A stretch of DNA of 64,000 nt from Nonomuraea muscovyensis (GCF_014207745.1 NZ_JACHJB010000003.1:62001-126000); one strand, 5' to 3'. Counted from the first letter of the stretch, positions 35,018 to 43,808 are shown. Program-made: numbers and translations. The notes: generated from the letters alone by a model not told the origin.

Positions 35018-35803
35018 CTACCGGCCTCTCTGCGCGCGGCGGGCGTCGACCATGAGGGCGGCGGCCAGGCCGGTGACGGCGAGGGCGAGCGCGGGCACGA
35101 CCGCGAGGCGAGGAGCGGCGACCAGCAGCGGCGTGGCCTCGCTCACCATGCCGCCCCAGTCGGTGTCGGGCGGCGGCAGGCCGACGCCGAGGAAGCTGAG
35201 CGAGGTGACGGCGATCAGCGCCCTGGCGAAGTCCGCCGTGGCGACCGTCAGGACGGGACCGGCGATGTGCGGGCCGACGGTGCGCCGCAGCAGGTAGAGC
35301 CGGGACGCGCCGATGGCCCGGACGGCCAGCACGTGGTCGGTGGAGGCCACGCGCCGGGTCGCCGTCCGGGCGACGAGGCCGCAGTTCACCCAGCCGAGCG
35401 GCACGAGGGCGGCCAGGACGGTGGCGTACCCGGGTGTGAGCACCCCCGCGAGCGCGAGTGCGAGCGTGAGACCGGGCAAACCGAGTGCCACGGTGCCGGC
35501 GAAGCGCAGCAGCCGATCGGCGATCCCCCCGGCGAGCCCGGCAGCGGTGCCCGCCACCGCGCCGAGCATCGTGGTGGCCGCCGTGACGGCCAGCGCCACC
35601 AGCAGGGAGGTACGGCCGGCCGCCGCCGTTCTGGTGAGCAGGTCGCGGCCGAGCTGGTCGGTGCCGAGCCAGTGTTCCCCGCCGGGCGGCAGCATGGCCC
35701 GTCCCAGGTCGGGCACGTGCGGATCGTGTGCCGACACCATGGGGACGAGCAGGCACAACAGCACGACGGCGGCGAACGGCGCCATGGCGGCGCTCCGCCT
35801 CAT
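35018..35803 (-). CDS. DppC-type ABC permease (second set)
   Basis: 261 residues, ATG 35803 overlapping the stop of the DppB-type gene (ATGA). 'EHWLGTDQLGRDLLTRTAAA' is the DppC signature. About six membrane segments and the loop 'LAVRAIGASRLYLLRRTVGP' follow, then 'SLSFLGVGLPPPDTDWGGMV', which is highly typical of OppC/DppC. It forms a heterodimeric channel with the upstream permease. No ATPase gene accompanies this set, so it must borrow one, possibly the double ATPase at 29286-30692. Confidence 0.88.
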   Translation of the reverse strand: MRRSAAMAPFAAVVLLCLLVPMVSAHDPHVPDLGRAMLPPGGEHWLGTDQLGRDLLTRTAAAGRTSLLVALAVTAATTMLGAVAGTAAGLAGGIADRLLRFAGTVALGLPGLTLALALAGVLTPGYATVLAALVPLGWVNCGLVARTATRRVASTDHVLAVRAIGASRLYLLRRTVGPHIAGPVLTVATADFARALIAVTSLSFLGVGLPPPDTDWGGMVSEATPLLVAAPRLAVVPALALAVTGLAAALMVDARRAQRGR

Positions 35804-36729
35804 CGGCGCCGCACCCGCGGATCGCAGGCCACCAGACAGACCTCGGCCAGCGCCAGGAGCAGCACGGTCGCGACCGCGGTGAGCAGCACGTACGCCTGAA
35901 CGACCGGCACGTCGCGCTGCCGGATCGCCGACACCGCGAGCTGCCCCACCCCCGGCCAGGAGAACAGCGTCTCCACCACCACCGCCCCCGCCAGCAGTTC
36001 GGCGAGCATCAGACCCGCCGCCGTGACGGCGCTCGGCGCGGCCACCCGTACGGCGTGCACCAGGACCGTCCGTCGAACGCGCAGCCCCTTGGCAGCGGCC
36101 AGCTTGACGAACGGCAGCCGCAAGGCGTGGGCGAGGTCGCCCCTTAACAGCCGCAGCAGCGTCGCGGCGCCCGCCAGGCCGAGGGTGAGCGCGGGCAGCA
36201 CCACCGCGCCGGGACCGCTGTCGCCGCCCGTGGGCAGCGCGCGCAAGCCGACCGCCACCACGCTGATCAGCAGGATGCCCACGACGTAGGGCGGGACGCC
36301 CGCCACCGCCACCGTCACCAGCGCGACGGCGCGGCTGCCGAGCCCGCGCGGCCTGAGCGCGGTCCAGACGGCGGCGAGGACGGCGAGCACGACCGCCACC
36401 AGCGCCGCCGCTCCCGCCAGCCGCAGTGTCGCCGGAACCCGCGAGAGGATCTCGGTGGTCACCGGAGACCGGTCGGCGTAGGAGCGGCCGAGATCGCCGC
36501 CGAGCACGTCGAGCAGCCACCGCAGATACTGGCTGAACAGCGGCCGGTCGAGGCCGAGTTCGGCGCGCAGCGCCGCGACGCTGCTCGCCGTCGGCTGGAT
36601 GCCGCCGCGGCGCAGGATCTCCTCGGCGGGGTCGCCCGGAGCCATCGAGGTCAGGAGGAAGACCAGCACCGACAGGGTCAGCAGGGTCAGCAGGAGCCCC
36701 GCCCCGCGCCGCAGGACGACGGCCGTCAT
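35800..36729 (-). CDS. DppB-type ABC permease (second set)
   Basis: 309 residues, ATG overlapping the SBP stop by ATGA. Classic DppB features: 'LTSMAPGDPAEEILRRGGIQ', 'LGLDRPLFSQYLRWLLDVLG', 'GDLGRSYADRSPVTTEI', and the C-terminal 'ETLFSWPGVGQLAVSAIRQR' with 'DVPVVQAYVLLTAV'. Six membrane segments. It is less diverged from textbook DppB than the first-set permease at 27560, suggesting the two sets are not recent duplicates. Confidence 0.9.
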   Translation of the reverse strand: MTAVVLRRGAGLLLTLLTLSVLVFLLTSMAPGDPAEEILRRGGIQPTASSVAALRAELGLDRPLFSQYLRWLLDVLGGDLGRSYADRSPVTTEILSRVPATLRLAGAAALVAVVLAVLAAVWTALRPRGLGSRAVALVTVAVAGVPPYVVGILLISVVAVGLRALPTGGDSGPGAVVLPALTLGLAGAATLLRLLRGDLAHALRLPFVKLAAAKGLRVRRTVLVHAVRVAAPSAVTAAGLMLAELLAGAVVVETLFSWPGVGQLAVSAIRQRDVPVVQAYVLLTAVATVLLLALAEVCLVACDPRVRRR

Positions 36730-38273
36730 CTCAGGGGTGCGAGCTCGCCCAGGTCCACCTCGTACGCCACGCTCTGCGTCACCCCACCGACCTTGCCGGT
36801 GGTCACGATGGGATTGTCCTGGTAGGCCAGCGGGATCATCGGGCGGTCGGCGGCGAGCAGCCGCTGGACGCGGTGGTACAGGTCTCGTCGAGCAGCCGGG
36901 TCGGTCTGGGCGGCGGCGCGGTCGACCAGCTCGTCGAACCCGGCGCTGCGGTAGCCGAGCCGGCGCTCGACGTTCCAGGACGCGTCGGAGCGCAGGAACC
37001 GCCGGAACAGGTAGTCGGCGTCGCTGTTGGGCACGCTGTACGCGCTCAGGAAGATGTCGTAGTCCCCGGCCTCCATCACCGACTTGGTGGCCTCCGCCAC
37101 GGTCACCTTCGCCGGTAGGCCCGCCTTGTCCAGGGCCGCGCGCAGCACCTCGGCGATGTCGGTGTAGGGGAACTGGCCGGTCTCCGCCGAGGAGATGAGG
37201 ATGGAGACCGGCCGGGCGGGTGTCCCGGCGGCGGCGACCAGCTCGCGGGCCTTGCCGGGGTCGTGCCGTGCGGTGATGCCGGGGTCGGCGAGGTCGCCGA
37301 AGACCGGTGACAGGAATCCCGCTCCCGCCCTGGCCGTGCCGGCGAGCAGCGTGCCGACGATGGCCTGCCGGTCGATGGCCAGCTCGGCCGCCTCGCGTAA
37401 CCGGGCGTCGGAGAACGGCTCGCGGGAGGCGTTGAAGGTCAGGTAGTGCGTCAGCACCGAGGGGCTGCGCACGACCCGGAAGCGGCTGTCTGCCGCCACC
37501 GCGGCGACCTGACCCGGCAGCAGCGCGCCCTTGTCGATCAGCCCGTCGACCTCGCCCGCGCGCAGCGCCGCGACCCGGGCGTTGGCGTCCGGGATCACCT
37601 TGACCACGATCCTCTCGTAGGCGGGAGCGGCGCCGTGGTAGTGCGGGTTCGCGGCGAGCACCGCCTGCTGCCCCTTCGTCCAGGCCACCAGGGTGTACGG
37701 CCCGGTGCCCACCGGCTTGCCCGCGAAGTCTCCCGAGGAGGTGAACGCCTTCGGCGACTGGACCATGCTGAAGAAGCCCGCCAGCCTGCTCGGCAGGTCG
37801 GCCACGGGCTCGTCCAGGTCGAAGGTCACCTTGCCGTCGGCGGCGCGGACGTCGCGGAGCTTGCCGTACGCCGCCTCCATCCCGGCGTCAAGGCTGAAGA
37901 ACGCCGACTGGCGGGGGGCGATCCGCAGGAACCGCCTGACGTTGGCGACCACCGCTTCGGCGGTCAGTGCCGTGCCGTCGCTGAACTTCACGCCGTCGCG
38001 CAGGGTGAACGTCCAGCGCCGGCCCTGCTCGGTGCCGGCCCAGGAGACGGCCAGCGCCGGAACGGGCCGCAGCCTGTCGTCCACCGTCACCAGCGGCTCC
38101 CACACCCGTAACGTCTGGTGGGTGAAGTAGGGGTCCTGGGGGCCGGCGACCAGGTCGCGCGGAGCCGCCAGGGTGAGCTGCCTCCCGTCCTGACCGCCGG
38201 GATCCTGCCCGCCGCAGCCTGCGAGGACCACTCCGAGGAGGGTCAGCAGCAGGGTCGTGGCTCGTCTTCGCAA
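36726..38273 (-). CDS. Second oligopeptide/nickel-type substrate-binding lipoprotein
   Basis: 515 residues from TTG 38273, which has GGGAG six bases upstream and places the Lys/Arg-rich start directly before the hydrophobic signal segment and lipobox ('LLGVVLAGCGG'). ATG 38309 in the same frame would add 12 residues and lie two bases from a Zur-like box, so it is less likely. SBP_bac_5 features: 'FTLRDGVKFSDGTALTAEAV', 'PVGTGPYTLVAW', 'LREAAELAIDRQAIVGTLLA'. It should bind a peptide-like or opine-like metal complex outside the membrane. It is the first gene of an operon with two permeases. Confidence 0.87.
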   Translation of the reverse strand: MRRRATTLLLTLLGVVLAGCGGQDPGGQDGRQLTLAAPRDLVAGPQDPYFTHQTLRVWEPLVTVDDRLRPVPALAVSWAGTEQGRRWTFTLRDGVKFSDGTALTAEAVVANVRRFLRIAPRQSAFFSLDAGMEAAYGKLRDVRAADGKVTFDLDEPVADLPSRLAGFFSMVQSPKAFTSSGDFAGKPVGTGPYTLVAWTKGQQAVLAANPHYHGAAPAYERIVVKVIPDANARVAALRAGEVDGLIDKGALLPGQVAAVAADSRFRVVRSPSVLTHYLTFNASREPFSDARLREAAELAIDRQAIVGTLLAGTARAGAGFLSPVFGDLADPGITARHDPGKARELVAAAGTPARPVSILISSAETGQFPYTDIAEVLRAALDKAGLPAKVTVAEATKSVMEAGDYDIFLSAYSVPNSDADYLFRRFLRSDASWNVERRLGYRSAGFDELVDRAAAQTDPAARRDLYHRVQRLLAADRPMIPLAYQDNPIVTTGKVGGVTQSVAYEVDLGELAPLR

Positions 38274-38310
38274 CCTGATCTCCCGTACATGTTCCGGCTC
38301 GACATGCAAA

Positions 38311-38325
38311 CGATAACCGTGTTCA
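38311..38325. promoter_or_regulatory. Zur-like box 4 (weaker)
   Basis: CGATAACCGTGTTCA keeps the outer dyad (CGATAA / TGTTCA) of the other boxes but diverges in the centre. It lies 38-52 bases upstream of the preferred TTG start of the binding-protein gene. Its position at the head of a third cluster operon is the main argument for it. Confidence 0.4.
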
Positions 38326-38399
38326 ACGGTATTGGGGAGATCATCTGACGGGAGATCGCCGACCAGCGGGCGCGGATGTCGGGGACAGGTCGTCGAGTA

Positions 38400-38888
38400 T
38401 CAGGTCCGGACAGCTCTCCAGGACTCCACGGTCGCTTCGGCGATGGCTTCGATGTGGTGTCCGTATGCCGGATGCCCGTCGGCCACGAAGCTGCCGTCCC
38501 TGACCGGCAACCCGCTGAACGTGGCGCGGAAGTGCCGGGGAGGTCCGCCCGACGGGAGCGGCGCGTATGCCGCCAACGGCGCCATGTCGTAGCTCGACCC
38601 CGCCCCGCGCTTGTTCCACGCCACCTGATGAGCCGCCACGCTGAGCAGCGCGTCAAGGCCCTTGTCCAGATAGAGCTGCAGTTGGCGGAACTGACCGTCG
38701 AGGTACTTCTCGTGAGCTCTGGACGGATGCTGCAGGAGATACGCGCAGACCACCGGCGCGTGCCACCTGTACATCCGAGGATCGGCCTGCTCTTCGGCCA
38801 GGATCGCGTGGTAGTAGTCCACGCACACGCCCAGCGGGCCGGCGACCGCACCGCAGTCGCACTGACTCAGGAGGGGGCTGTCTGCCAT
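38400..38888 (-). CDS. DUF5946 family protein
   Basis: 162 residues from ATG 38888; ATG 38900 is an alternative, and neither has a strong ribosome site. The N-terminal 'LLSQCDCGAVAGPLGVCVDY' with three Cys, and 'YHAILAEEQADPRMYRWHAP' with His, match DUF5946, an actinobacterial family with a possible metal-binding CxC/His arrangement. 'HVVAYLLQHPSR'-like and 'QFRQLQLYLDKGLDALL' helices follow. No function is known. It lies between the metallophore cluster and the P-type ATPase, and belongs to neither by operon structure. Confidence 0.75.
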   Translation of the reverse strand: MADSPLLSQCDCGAVAGPLGVCVDYYHAILAEEQADPRMYRWHAPVVCAYLLQHPSRAHEKYLDGQFRQLQLYLDKGLDALLSVAAHQVAWNKRGAGSSYDMAPLAAYAPLPSGGPPRHFRATFSGLPVRDGSFVADGHPAYGHHIEAIAEATVESWRAVRT

Positions 38889-38981
38889 GGCCTGCAACAT
38901 AGGTGGCCGGCGACAGCCACGTCGACGGGATTTCGGCGCCGTCTCGGGGACCACGCCCGGCGTGCGGACGCCCGGGCGCCC

Positions 38982-41600
38982 TCACCGGCTGTCGTCCGGG
39001 GGATCTGTCGTTCCTGCCTGTGGCCGCCGCCACCGGTTCGCCGGGGCGGCGGGCTCGCGGTGCAGGATCCGGTCCAGGCGGGCGGCGGCGTAGCCGAGGA
39101 TCGACAGCGCGGTCACGATGAGCAGGTCGCCCGCCGCCAGGGGCTGGGTGCCGAGCAGGTCGCGCAGCAGCGGCACGTACAGGCCGGCCAGTTGCAGCAC
39201 GAGCGCGCCCGCAACGGCGAGCAGCAGCATCGGGTTGGCCGTCGAGCCGGGCCGGGCGCGCGAGCCGAGCGCCACGCCGAGCTGGGCGGCGCCCAGGGCG
39301 AAGAAGGCCATGCTCTGCCAGGGCCGGCCGGTGTGCAGGGCCCAGATGGCGACGCCGAGGGTGACGGCGGTCAGGACGACGGCGATGCGAAGCACCCGTT
39401 GCCACAGGCCCGCTCCGAGGATGCTCTGGTCGGGCGGCCGGGGTGGACGCCGCATCGCCGCCGGGTCGGCGGGCTCGCCGCCCAGCGCGACGCCGGGCAG
39501 GCCGTGGGTGAGCAGGTTGATCCACAGGATCTGGGCGGGCAGCAGCGGCAGCGCCATCCCGGCGAGCGGGCCCAGCAGCATGACGGCGATCTCGGCGGCG
39601 CCGCCGGACAGCCCGTAGATGAGGAAGCGGCGGATGTTGGCGTACACGCGGCGGCCCTCCTCGACGGCGGCCACCACGGTGTCCAGGTTGTCATCGGCGA
39701 GCACCAGGTCGGCGGCCTGCCGGGCCACCTCGGTGCCGCGGCCGCCCATGGCCACGCCGATGTCCGATCGGCGCAGGGCGGGCCCGTCGTTGACACCGTC
39801 GCCGGTCATCGCCACCACCTCGCCCTGCTCGCGCATGCGCTCGATGAGGTCGAGCTTCTGCTGCGGGGTGGCGCGGGCGTAGACGCTGACCTGGTCACCG
39901 GGCTCGGGAGCTGCGGGCACGGCGGTTTCGGGTGGCCGGGCGGTCGCAGGACCGGTCGCGACAAGGGTGCGGCAGTCGGTGATCGGGGCGCCGGAGGTGA
40001 TGATGCCGAGTTCGGTGGCGATGGCGCGGGCAGTGCCCGGGTGGTCGCCGGTGATGAGGACGGGTCTGATCCCGGCCTGCTGACAGGCGGCGACCGTGGC
40101 GGCTGCGGCCTGGCGCGGCGGATCGAGGATGGCGATCAGCCCAAGCAGGCTCAGCCCCTCCTCGGGCACCGTCTCCGGCACGGACACCAGGTCGGCCTGG
40201 GCGACGGCCAGCACCCGATAGCCCGCGCGGGCGAGCTGTTCGGCCTGCTCGGCGGCGCGGGCCAGCAGCTCGGCGTCGTCGGCGAGCACCGGCGGACGCA
40301 GCAGCGACTCCGGGGCGCCCTTGCAGATCACCCTGGCCCGGCCGCCGGCCAGCCGGTGGAGGGTGCTCATGCGCTTGCGGACGCTGTCGAAGGGGCGTTC
40401 GGCCAGCCGCGGGAAGCGGCGCTGCAACTCGGCGCGTTCCAGGCCGAGCTTGGCTGCCGCGGCCAGCAGCGCGGCCTCGGTGGGGTCGCCCAGGGCTCGC
40501 CACTCGCCGTCCTCGCCGTGCAGGAGCCGGGCGTCGTTGCACAGGGCGGCGGCGGTCAGCAACTCGGTGAACGCCGAGGCCGGCGCGCCGTCGAGCCGTC
40601 CGTCGGGGCCGTAGCCGGTGCCGGTGATCCCGGCGTCCGCGGCCGGTGTCCACAGGCGGCGGGCCACCATGGTGCCCTCGGTCAGGGTGCCCGTCTTGTC
40701 GGTGGCGAGCACCGTGACCGAGCCCAGCGTCTCGACGGCGTGCAGGCGGCGTACGACGGCGTTGCGCGCGGCCATCCGCCGCGCGCCCAGCGCCAGGCTC
40801 AACGTGACCACGGCCGGCAGCGACTCCGGCACCGCCGCCACCACCAGGCTGATCGCGGTCACCACCATCAGGTCCACCGGCTGGCCCCGCACCAGCCCCA
40901 GCACCAGCACCACCCCGCACAGGAACACGGTGACCCCGGCCAGCAACCGACCGACGCCGACCAGGCGCCGCTGCAGCGGCGTCAGGCCCGGTCCCTTCAC
41001 CATCAGCCCAGCGATCCGTCCGGCCGCACTGGCCGAGCCGATCGCCGTGACCTCCACCCGGCCACGCCCGCGCACCACGACGGTGCCCGCCGACACGTCC
41101 TCGCCGGGGCTCTTGTCCACCGGCACCGACTCCCCGGTCAGCGCCGACTCGTCCACCAGCAGCGCCGCGGCCTCCGCCACCCGGGCGTCAGCCGGGACGA
41201 TGTCGCCCTCGGCCAGCACCAGCAGGTCACCGGTCACGACCTCGGCCGCCGGGATCTGCTGCTGGACGCCGTCGCGGACGACCCGGGCGGTGGGGGCGGC
41301 CAGCTCCGACAGCGCAGTGATGGCCCGGCCGGCGCGCACCTCCTGCGTCACGCCGACGGTCGTGTTGACCACGATCACCAGCACGATCACCGCCATGTCC
41401 GTCCAGTCGCCGGTGACCGCGGTCAGCGCGGTCGCCACCAGCAGCACGATGATCAGCGGATCACGGAGCTGCCCGGCGACACGCCGCCACAGCGGGACCG
41501 GCGGCTCGCGCGGAAGCATGTTCGGGCCGTCCCGCTCCAGCCGGGCGGCCGCCTCCGCCGACGACAACCCGGACGGCGAAAGGATCTTCTGTTGGCCCAT
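38982..41600 (-). CDS. P-type cation-transporting ATPase (P2 type)
   Basis: 872 residues, ATG 41600 after GGGAGCAGGA. Domain order is that of Ca2+/Na+-type P2 ATPases: N-terminal cation ATPase segment, actuator 'TGES' ('DESALTGESVPVDKS'), a PESLP motif in M4 ('VAAVPESLPAVVTLSLALGA'), phosphorylation site DKTGTLT at about residue 300, nucleotide-binding 'KGAPESLLRPP', hinge 'AMTGDGVNDGPAL', and six C-terminal membrane helices. It pumps a cation, perhaps Ca2+ or Mg2+, across the membrane. M. tuberculosis has a comparable ATPase (CtpF) in its dormancy regulon. A DosR-like palindrome lies 60-73 bases upstream. Confidence 0.88.
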   Translation of the reverse strand: MGQQKILSPSGLSSAEAAARLERDGPNMLPREPPVPLWRRVAGQLRDPLIIVLLVATALTAVTGDWTDMAVIVLVIVVNTTVGVTQEVRAGRAITALSELAAPTARVVRDGVQQQIPAAEVVTGDLLVLAEGDIVPADARVAEAAALLVDESALTGESVPVDKSPGEDVSAGTVVVRGRGRVEVTAIGSASAAGRIAGLMVKGPGLTPLQRRLVGVGRLLAGVTVFLCGVVLVLGLVRGQPVDLMVVTAISLVVAAVPESLPAVVTLSLALGARRMAARNAVVRRLHAVETLGSVTVLATDKTGTLTEGTMVARRLWTPAADAGITGTGYGPDGRLDGAPASAFTELLTAAALCNDARLLHGEDGEWRALGDPTEAALLAAAAKLGLERAELQRRFPRLAERPFDSVRKRMSTLHRLAGGRARVICKGAPESLLRPPVLADDAELLARAAEQAEQLARAGYRVLAVAQADLVSVPETVPEEGLSLLGLIAILDPPRQAAAATVAACQQAGIRPVLITGDHPGTARAIATELGIITSGAPITDCRTLVATGPATARPPETAVPAAPEPGDQVSVYARATPQQKLDLIERMREQGEVVAMTGDGVNDGPALRRSDIGVAMGGRGTEVARQAADLVLADDNLDTVVAAVEEGRRVYANIRRFLIYGLSGGAAEIAVMLLGPLAGMALPLLPAQILWINLLTHGLPGVALGGEPADPAAMRRPPRPPDQSILGAGLWQRVLRIAVVLTAVTLGVAIWALHTGRPWQSMAFFALGAAQLGVALGSRARPGSTANPMLLLAVAGALVLQLAGLYVPLLRDLLGTQPLAAGDLLIVTALSILGYAAARLDRILHREPAAPANRWRRPQAGTTDPPDDSR

Positions 41601-41659
41601 TCCTGCTCCCCGGTCGAGCGGCGTTCACTCCATCGTGCCCGCTCAGAGCTGGAATCCCA

Positions 41660-41673
41660 GGGTCGAAGGTCCC
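41660..41673. promoter_or_regulatory. DosR/DevR-like box upstream of the P-type ATPase
   Basis: GGGTCGAAGGTCCC fits GGGNC-N4-GNCCC, the palindromic core shared by several promoters of this island. It lies 60 bases upstream of the ATPase ATG. Confidence 0.6.
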
Positions 41674-41749
41674 AGAGAACCCGATTCCGGTATACGGCCC
41701 CACCGGTGAGCTGCTGAACCGCTTCGACGAGGAGCGTGACCGACCGCCC

Positions 41750-42016
41750 TCAACGCGCTTGTGCGGGTCCTCCCAGTTGCGCGACGTCGTCGGCGGCGTC
41801 ACCGATGAGCTTGTCGGCCAGGTCCATCAGGGCCCGCCCGGCGGCGAGCTCGTCGCCGATCTCCGGCACCGGGCGGTCGTGGGGATTGCGCCTGGCGAGC
41901 CCCACGCTCTCGTGCCACTGGCTGCCCCGCGCGTACAGGACCGCGCGCGCCAGCGTGCGGTCGTCACCGTCGTCCTCGCTGATGAAGATCTGGACGGTCC
42001 ACTTCTTGGCTTGCAT
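41750..42016 (-). CDS. DUF1876 (dsRBD-like) dormancy-type protein
   Basis: 88 residues. 'KKWTVQIFISEDDGDDRTLA' and 'GSQWHESVGLARRNPHDRPV' followed by 'PEIGDELAAGRALMDLADKL' match DUF1876, the family of M. tuberculosis Rv1738, a hypoxia-induced protein whose fold resembles ribosome hibernation factors. It is probably a cytoplasmic dimer. A weaker DosR-like site lies 63-76 bases upstream, and the gene stands alone in front of the P-type ATPase. Confidence 0.85.
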   Translation of the reverse strand: MQAKKWTVQIFISEDDGDDRTLARAVLYARGSQWHESVGLARRNPHDRPVPEIGDELAAGRALMDLADKLIGDAADDVAQLGGPAQAR

Positions 42017-42078
42017 GGTTCCCCCTCAGGCCATCGCACACCTCACCCCAGCATCCGTCCGGCCCGGTCCGCGGGCAT

Positions 42079-42092
42079 GAGGCCAAAGTCCC
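42079..42092. promoter_or_regulatory. Possible DosR-like box (weak) upstream of the DUF1876 gene
   Basis: On the minus strand GGGACTTTGGCCTC has one perfect half-site (GGGAC) and the TTT centre, with two mismatches in the other half. Its spacing to the start codon, about 60 bases, agrees with the better sites. Confidence 0.35.
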
Positions 42093-42185
42093 GATCCGAA
42101 CCGCCGATGGGCCCGGCGTCCGGGGGCCACGTCCGACGGGGGGCGTGGCCTGCCGCCGCGGTGGTTCGAGACAGGCCGTGGCAGG

Positions 42186-43679
42186 TCAGCCGGGTTCCAT
42201 CTGGGGGCGCCGGAAGCGCCACGGCGCGCCGGCCCAGCGTGCGTGGATCGCGCCGAGCGCCCGGTCGAGCGCCTGATCCGGGCCGCTGCCGGTGTCGATC
42301 TCGGCGGCCCCCGGCCAGGGGGCCGTCCTCGCCGCCATCGCCGCGGCGATCGCCTGGTCGGCGTCCGAGACGCCGCCGGTGCGGCGAGCCAGGCGTTCCG
42401 CGCTGACCTGCGGCGGAGCGATGCAGCGCAGTTCCACGATGTCGCTGGACGTGCGCCGGGCGACCTCCTGGGCATCCGCCCGGGACCCGGCGTCTGTCCA
42501 GGAGGCGTCGAGCACGACCGGTTCGCCGTGGCGGAGCAGCGTTTCGGCTCGGGCCAGTAGCTCGTGATACGTACGCCGGGTCCAGTCCTGGCTGTAGATG
42601 CCTTCGCCGAAAGGCGCGGGCGCGGGCTGTTCCGGTGCGAGGCAGGCGAGTTCCTTGCGGACGCGGTCGCTGTTCAGGATGGGGTAGCCGAGCCAGTCGC
42701 CGATGGCGGCGGCCACGGTCGACTTGCCCGTCCCCGGCAACCCGCCGACGAGGACCAGAGTGACGGCGCCGGCCTGCAGATGGCGCAGCGTGAGCCCGGC
42801 CAGGTCGCGCGCCTCCCACGCCGCGGCCGCTTTTCCCTGCCAGTGCCGTAGGCAGGCCACCTTGGCGCGGACGAAGGCCCGGTAGGCGACATAGTGGTGC
42901 CACAGCGAGGGCGGCGAGGGGTCACCGGAGAACTCGGCGTACCGGTGCAGGAACGACTCCGCCAGCCGGGGCGCGCCCAGCCGTTCGAGGTCCATGGCCA
43001 GGAAGGCCGCGTCGTCCAGCCCGTCGAGCGAGCGGAGCCGTTCGTCGAACTCCAGGCAGTCCAGGATCCGCGGCCCGTCGTCCAGGCAGAAGATGTCCTC
43101 GGCCAGCAGGTCTCCATGCCCCTCCACGACACGCCCCTCGGCGATCCGGGTGGCGAACAGGCGCTCCCGGCCGTCGAGGAAACGCAACGTGAGACGCTCG
43201 ATCTCGCGCACCGTGTCGGCGTCGACCGCCGGTTCAGGCAACGCGCGGACCTGCTCGAAGCTCGCCGTCCACCGGGCGCGCAGCGCCTCCTCCGCACCCT
43301 GCCTGTCGATCTCCGGGCTGTGACGGGCGCTGCCGTGCATGCTCGCGAGCATCCGGGCGATCTGTCGCACGCACCCCTCCACCGGCTTGCCCGCGCGAAC
43401 CATCGTGGCCAGGCGGCGCTCCTCGGGCATGCGCCGCATGACGACGAGATGCTCGCAGGGCCGGCCGTCGGGCCCGAGCACGTCGGCGACTCCCTCGTAG
43501 ACGTCGGGCGCCAGCCGCCGGTTGAGTTCCACCTCATCCCGGCAGACCCTCTGGCGGGCCTCCCTGGTGGTGAAGTCGAGGAAGCCCAGGTTCACCGGCT
43601 TCCTGACCTTGTACGCGTGATCGCCCAGGAAGATCACCACGGCGGAGTGCGTCTCCCTGATCTCTGCCCACGGTCCCAT
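42186..43679 (-). CDS. Bifunctional aminoglycoside-phosphotransferase-like/AAA kinase protein
   Basis: 497 residues from ATG 43679. The N-terminal half resembles the APH/choline-kinase fold: 'VIFLGDHAYKVRKPVNLGFL' and the Brenner motif 'VEGHGDLLAEDIFCLDDGPR' with 'ILDCLEFDERLR'. The C-terminal half is a P-loop kinase of the AAA_33/zeta-toxin type: Walker A 'VGGLPGTGKSTVAAAI', then 'VVLDASWTDAGSRADAQEVA'. Such fusions are frequent in the hypoxia/dormancy regulon of actinobacteria (Rv2004c type). The substrates are unknown. A weak DosR-like site lies 53-66 bases upstream. Confidence 0.85.
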   Translation of the reverse strand: MGPWAEIRETHSAVVIFLGDHAYKVRKPVNLGFLDFTTREARQRVCRDEVELNRRLAPDVYEGVADVLGPDGRPCEHLVVMRRMPEERRLATMVRAGKPVEGCVRQIARMLASMHGSARHSPEIDRQGAEEALRARWTASFEQVRALPEPAVDADTVREIERLTLRFLDGRERLFATRIAEGRVVEGHGDLLAEDIFCLDDGPRILDCLEFDERLRSLDGLDDAAFLAMDLERLGAPRLAESFLHRYAEFSGDPSPPSLWHHYVAYRAFVRAKVACLRHWQGKAAAAWEARDLAGLTLRHLQAGAVTLVLVGGLPGTGKSTVAAAIGDWLGYPILNSDRVRKELACLAPEQPAPAPFGEGIYSQDWTRRTYHELLARAETLLRHGEPVVLDASWTDAGSRADAQEVARRTSSDIVELRCIAPPQVSAERLARRTGGVSDADQAIAAAMAARTAPWPGAAEIDTGSGPDQALDRALGAIHARWAGAPWRFRRPQMEPG

Positions 43680-43731
43680 CTCTGTCGCCTCCGCGCTCTG
43701 CCGCGGCCGAGACCTCGCAGGCCCACGGTCC

Positions 43732-43745
43732 GGGACGGGTACCCC
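43732..43745. promoter_or_regulatory. Possible DosR-like box (weak) upstream of the APH/AAA gene
   Basis: GGGACGGGTACCCC retains GGGAC and CCC ends but the right half is ACCCC instead of GNCCC. Its distance to the start codon agrees with the other promoters of the island. Confidence 0.3.
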
Positions 43746-43808
43746 CATGCCAGGAGTTTCCCCAGGTCACCGCCACCAACCCGGACCGCCGGCACCGAAC
43801 CGTGATGG

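Noticed and set aside
38274..38309. ATG 38309 as the start of the second binding protein
   Set aside because: It would place the start two bases from the Zur-like box and add a charged leader before the lipoprotein signal; TTG 38273 has a better ribosome site.
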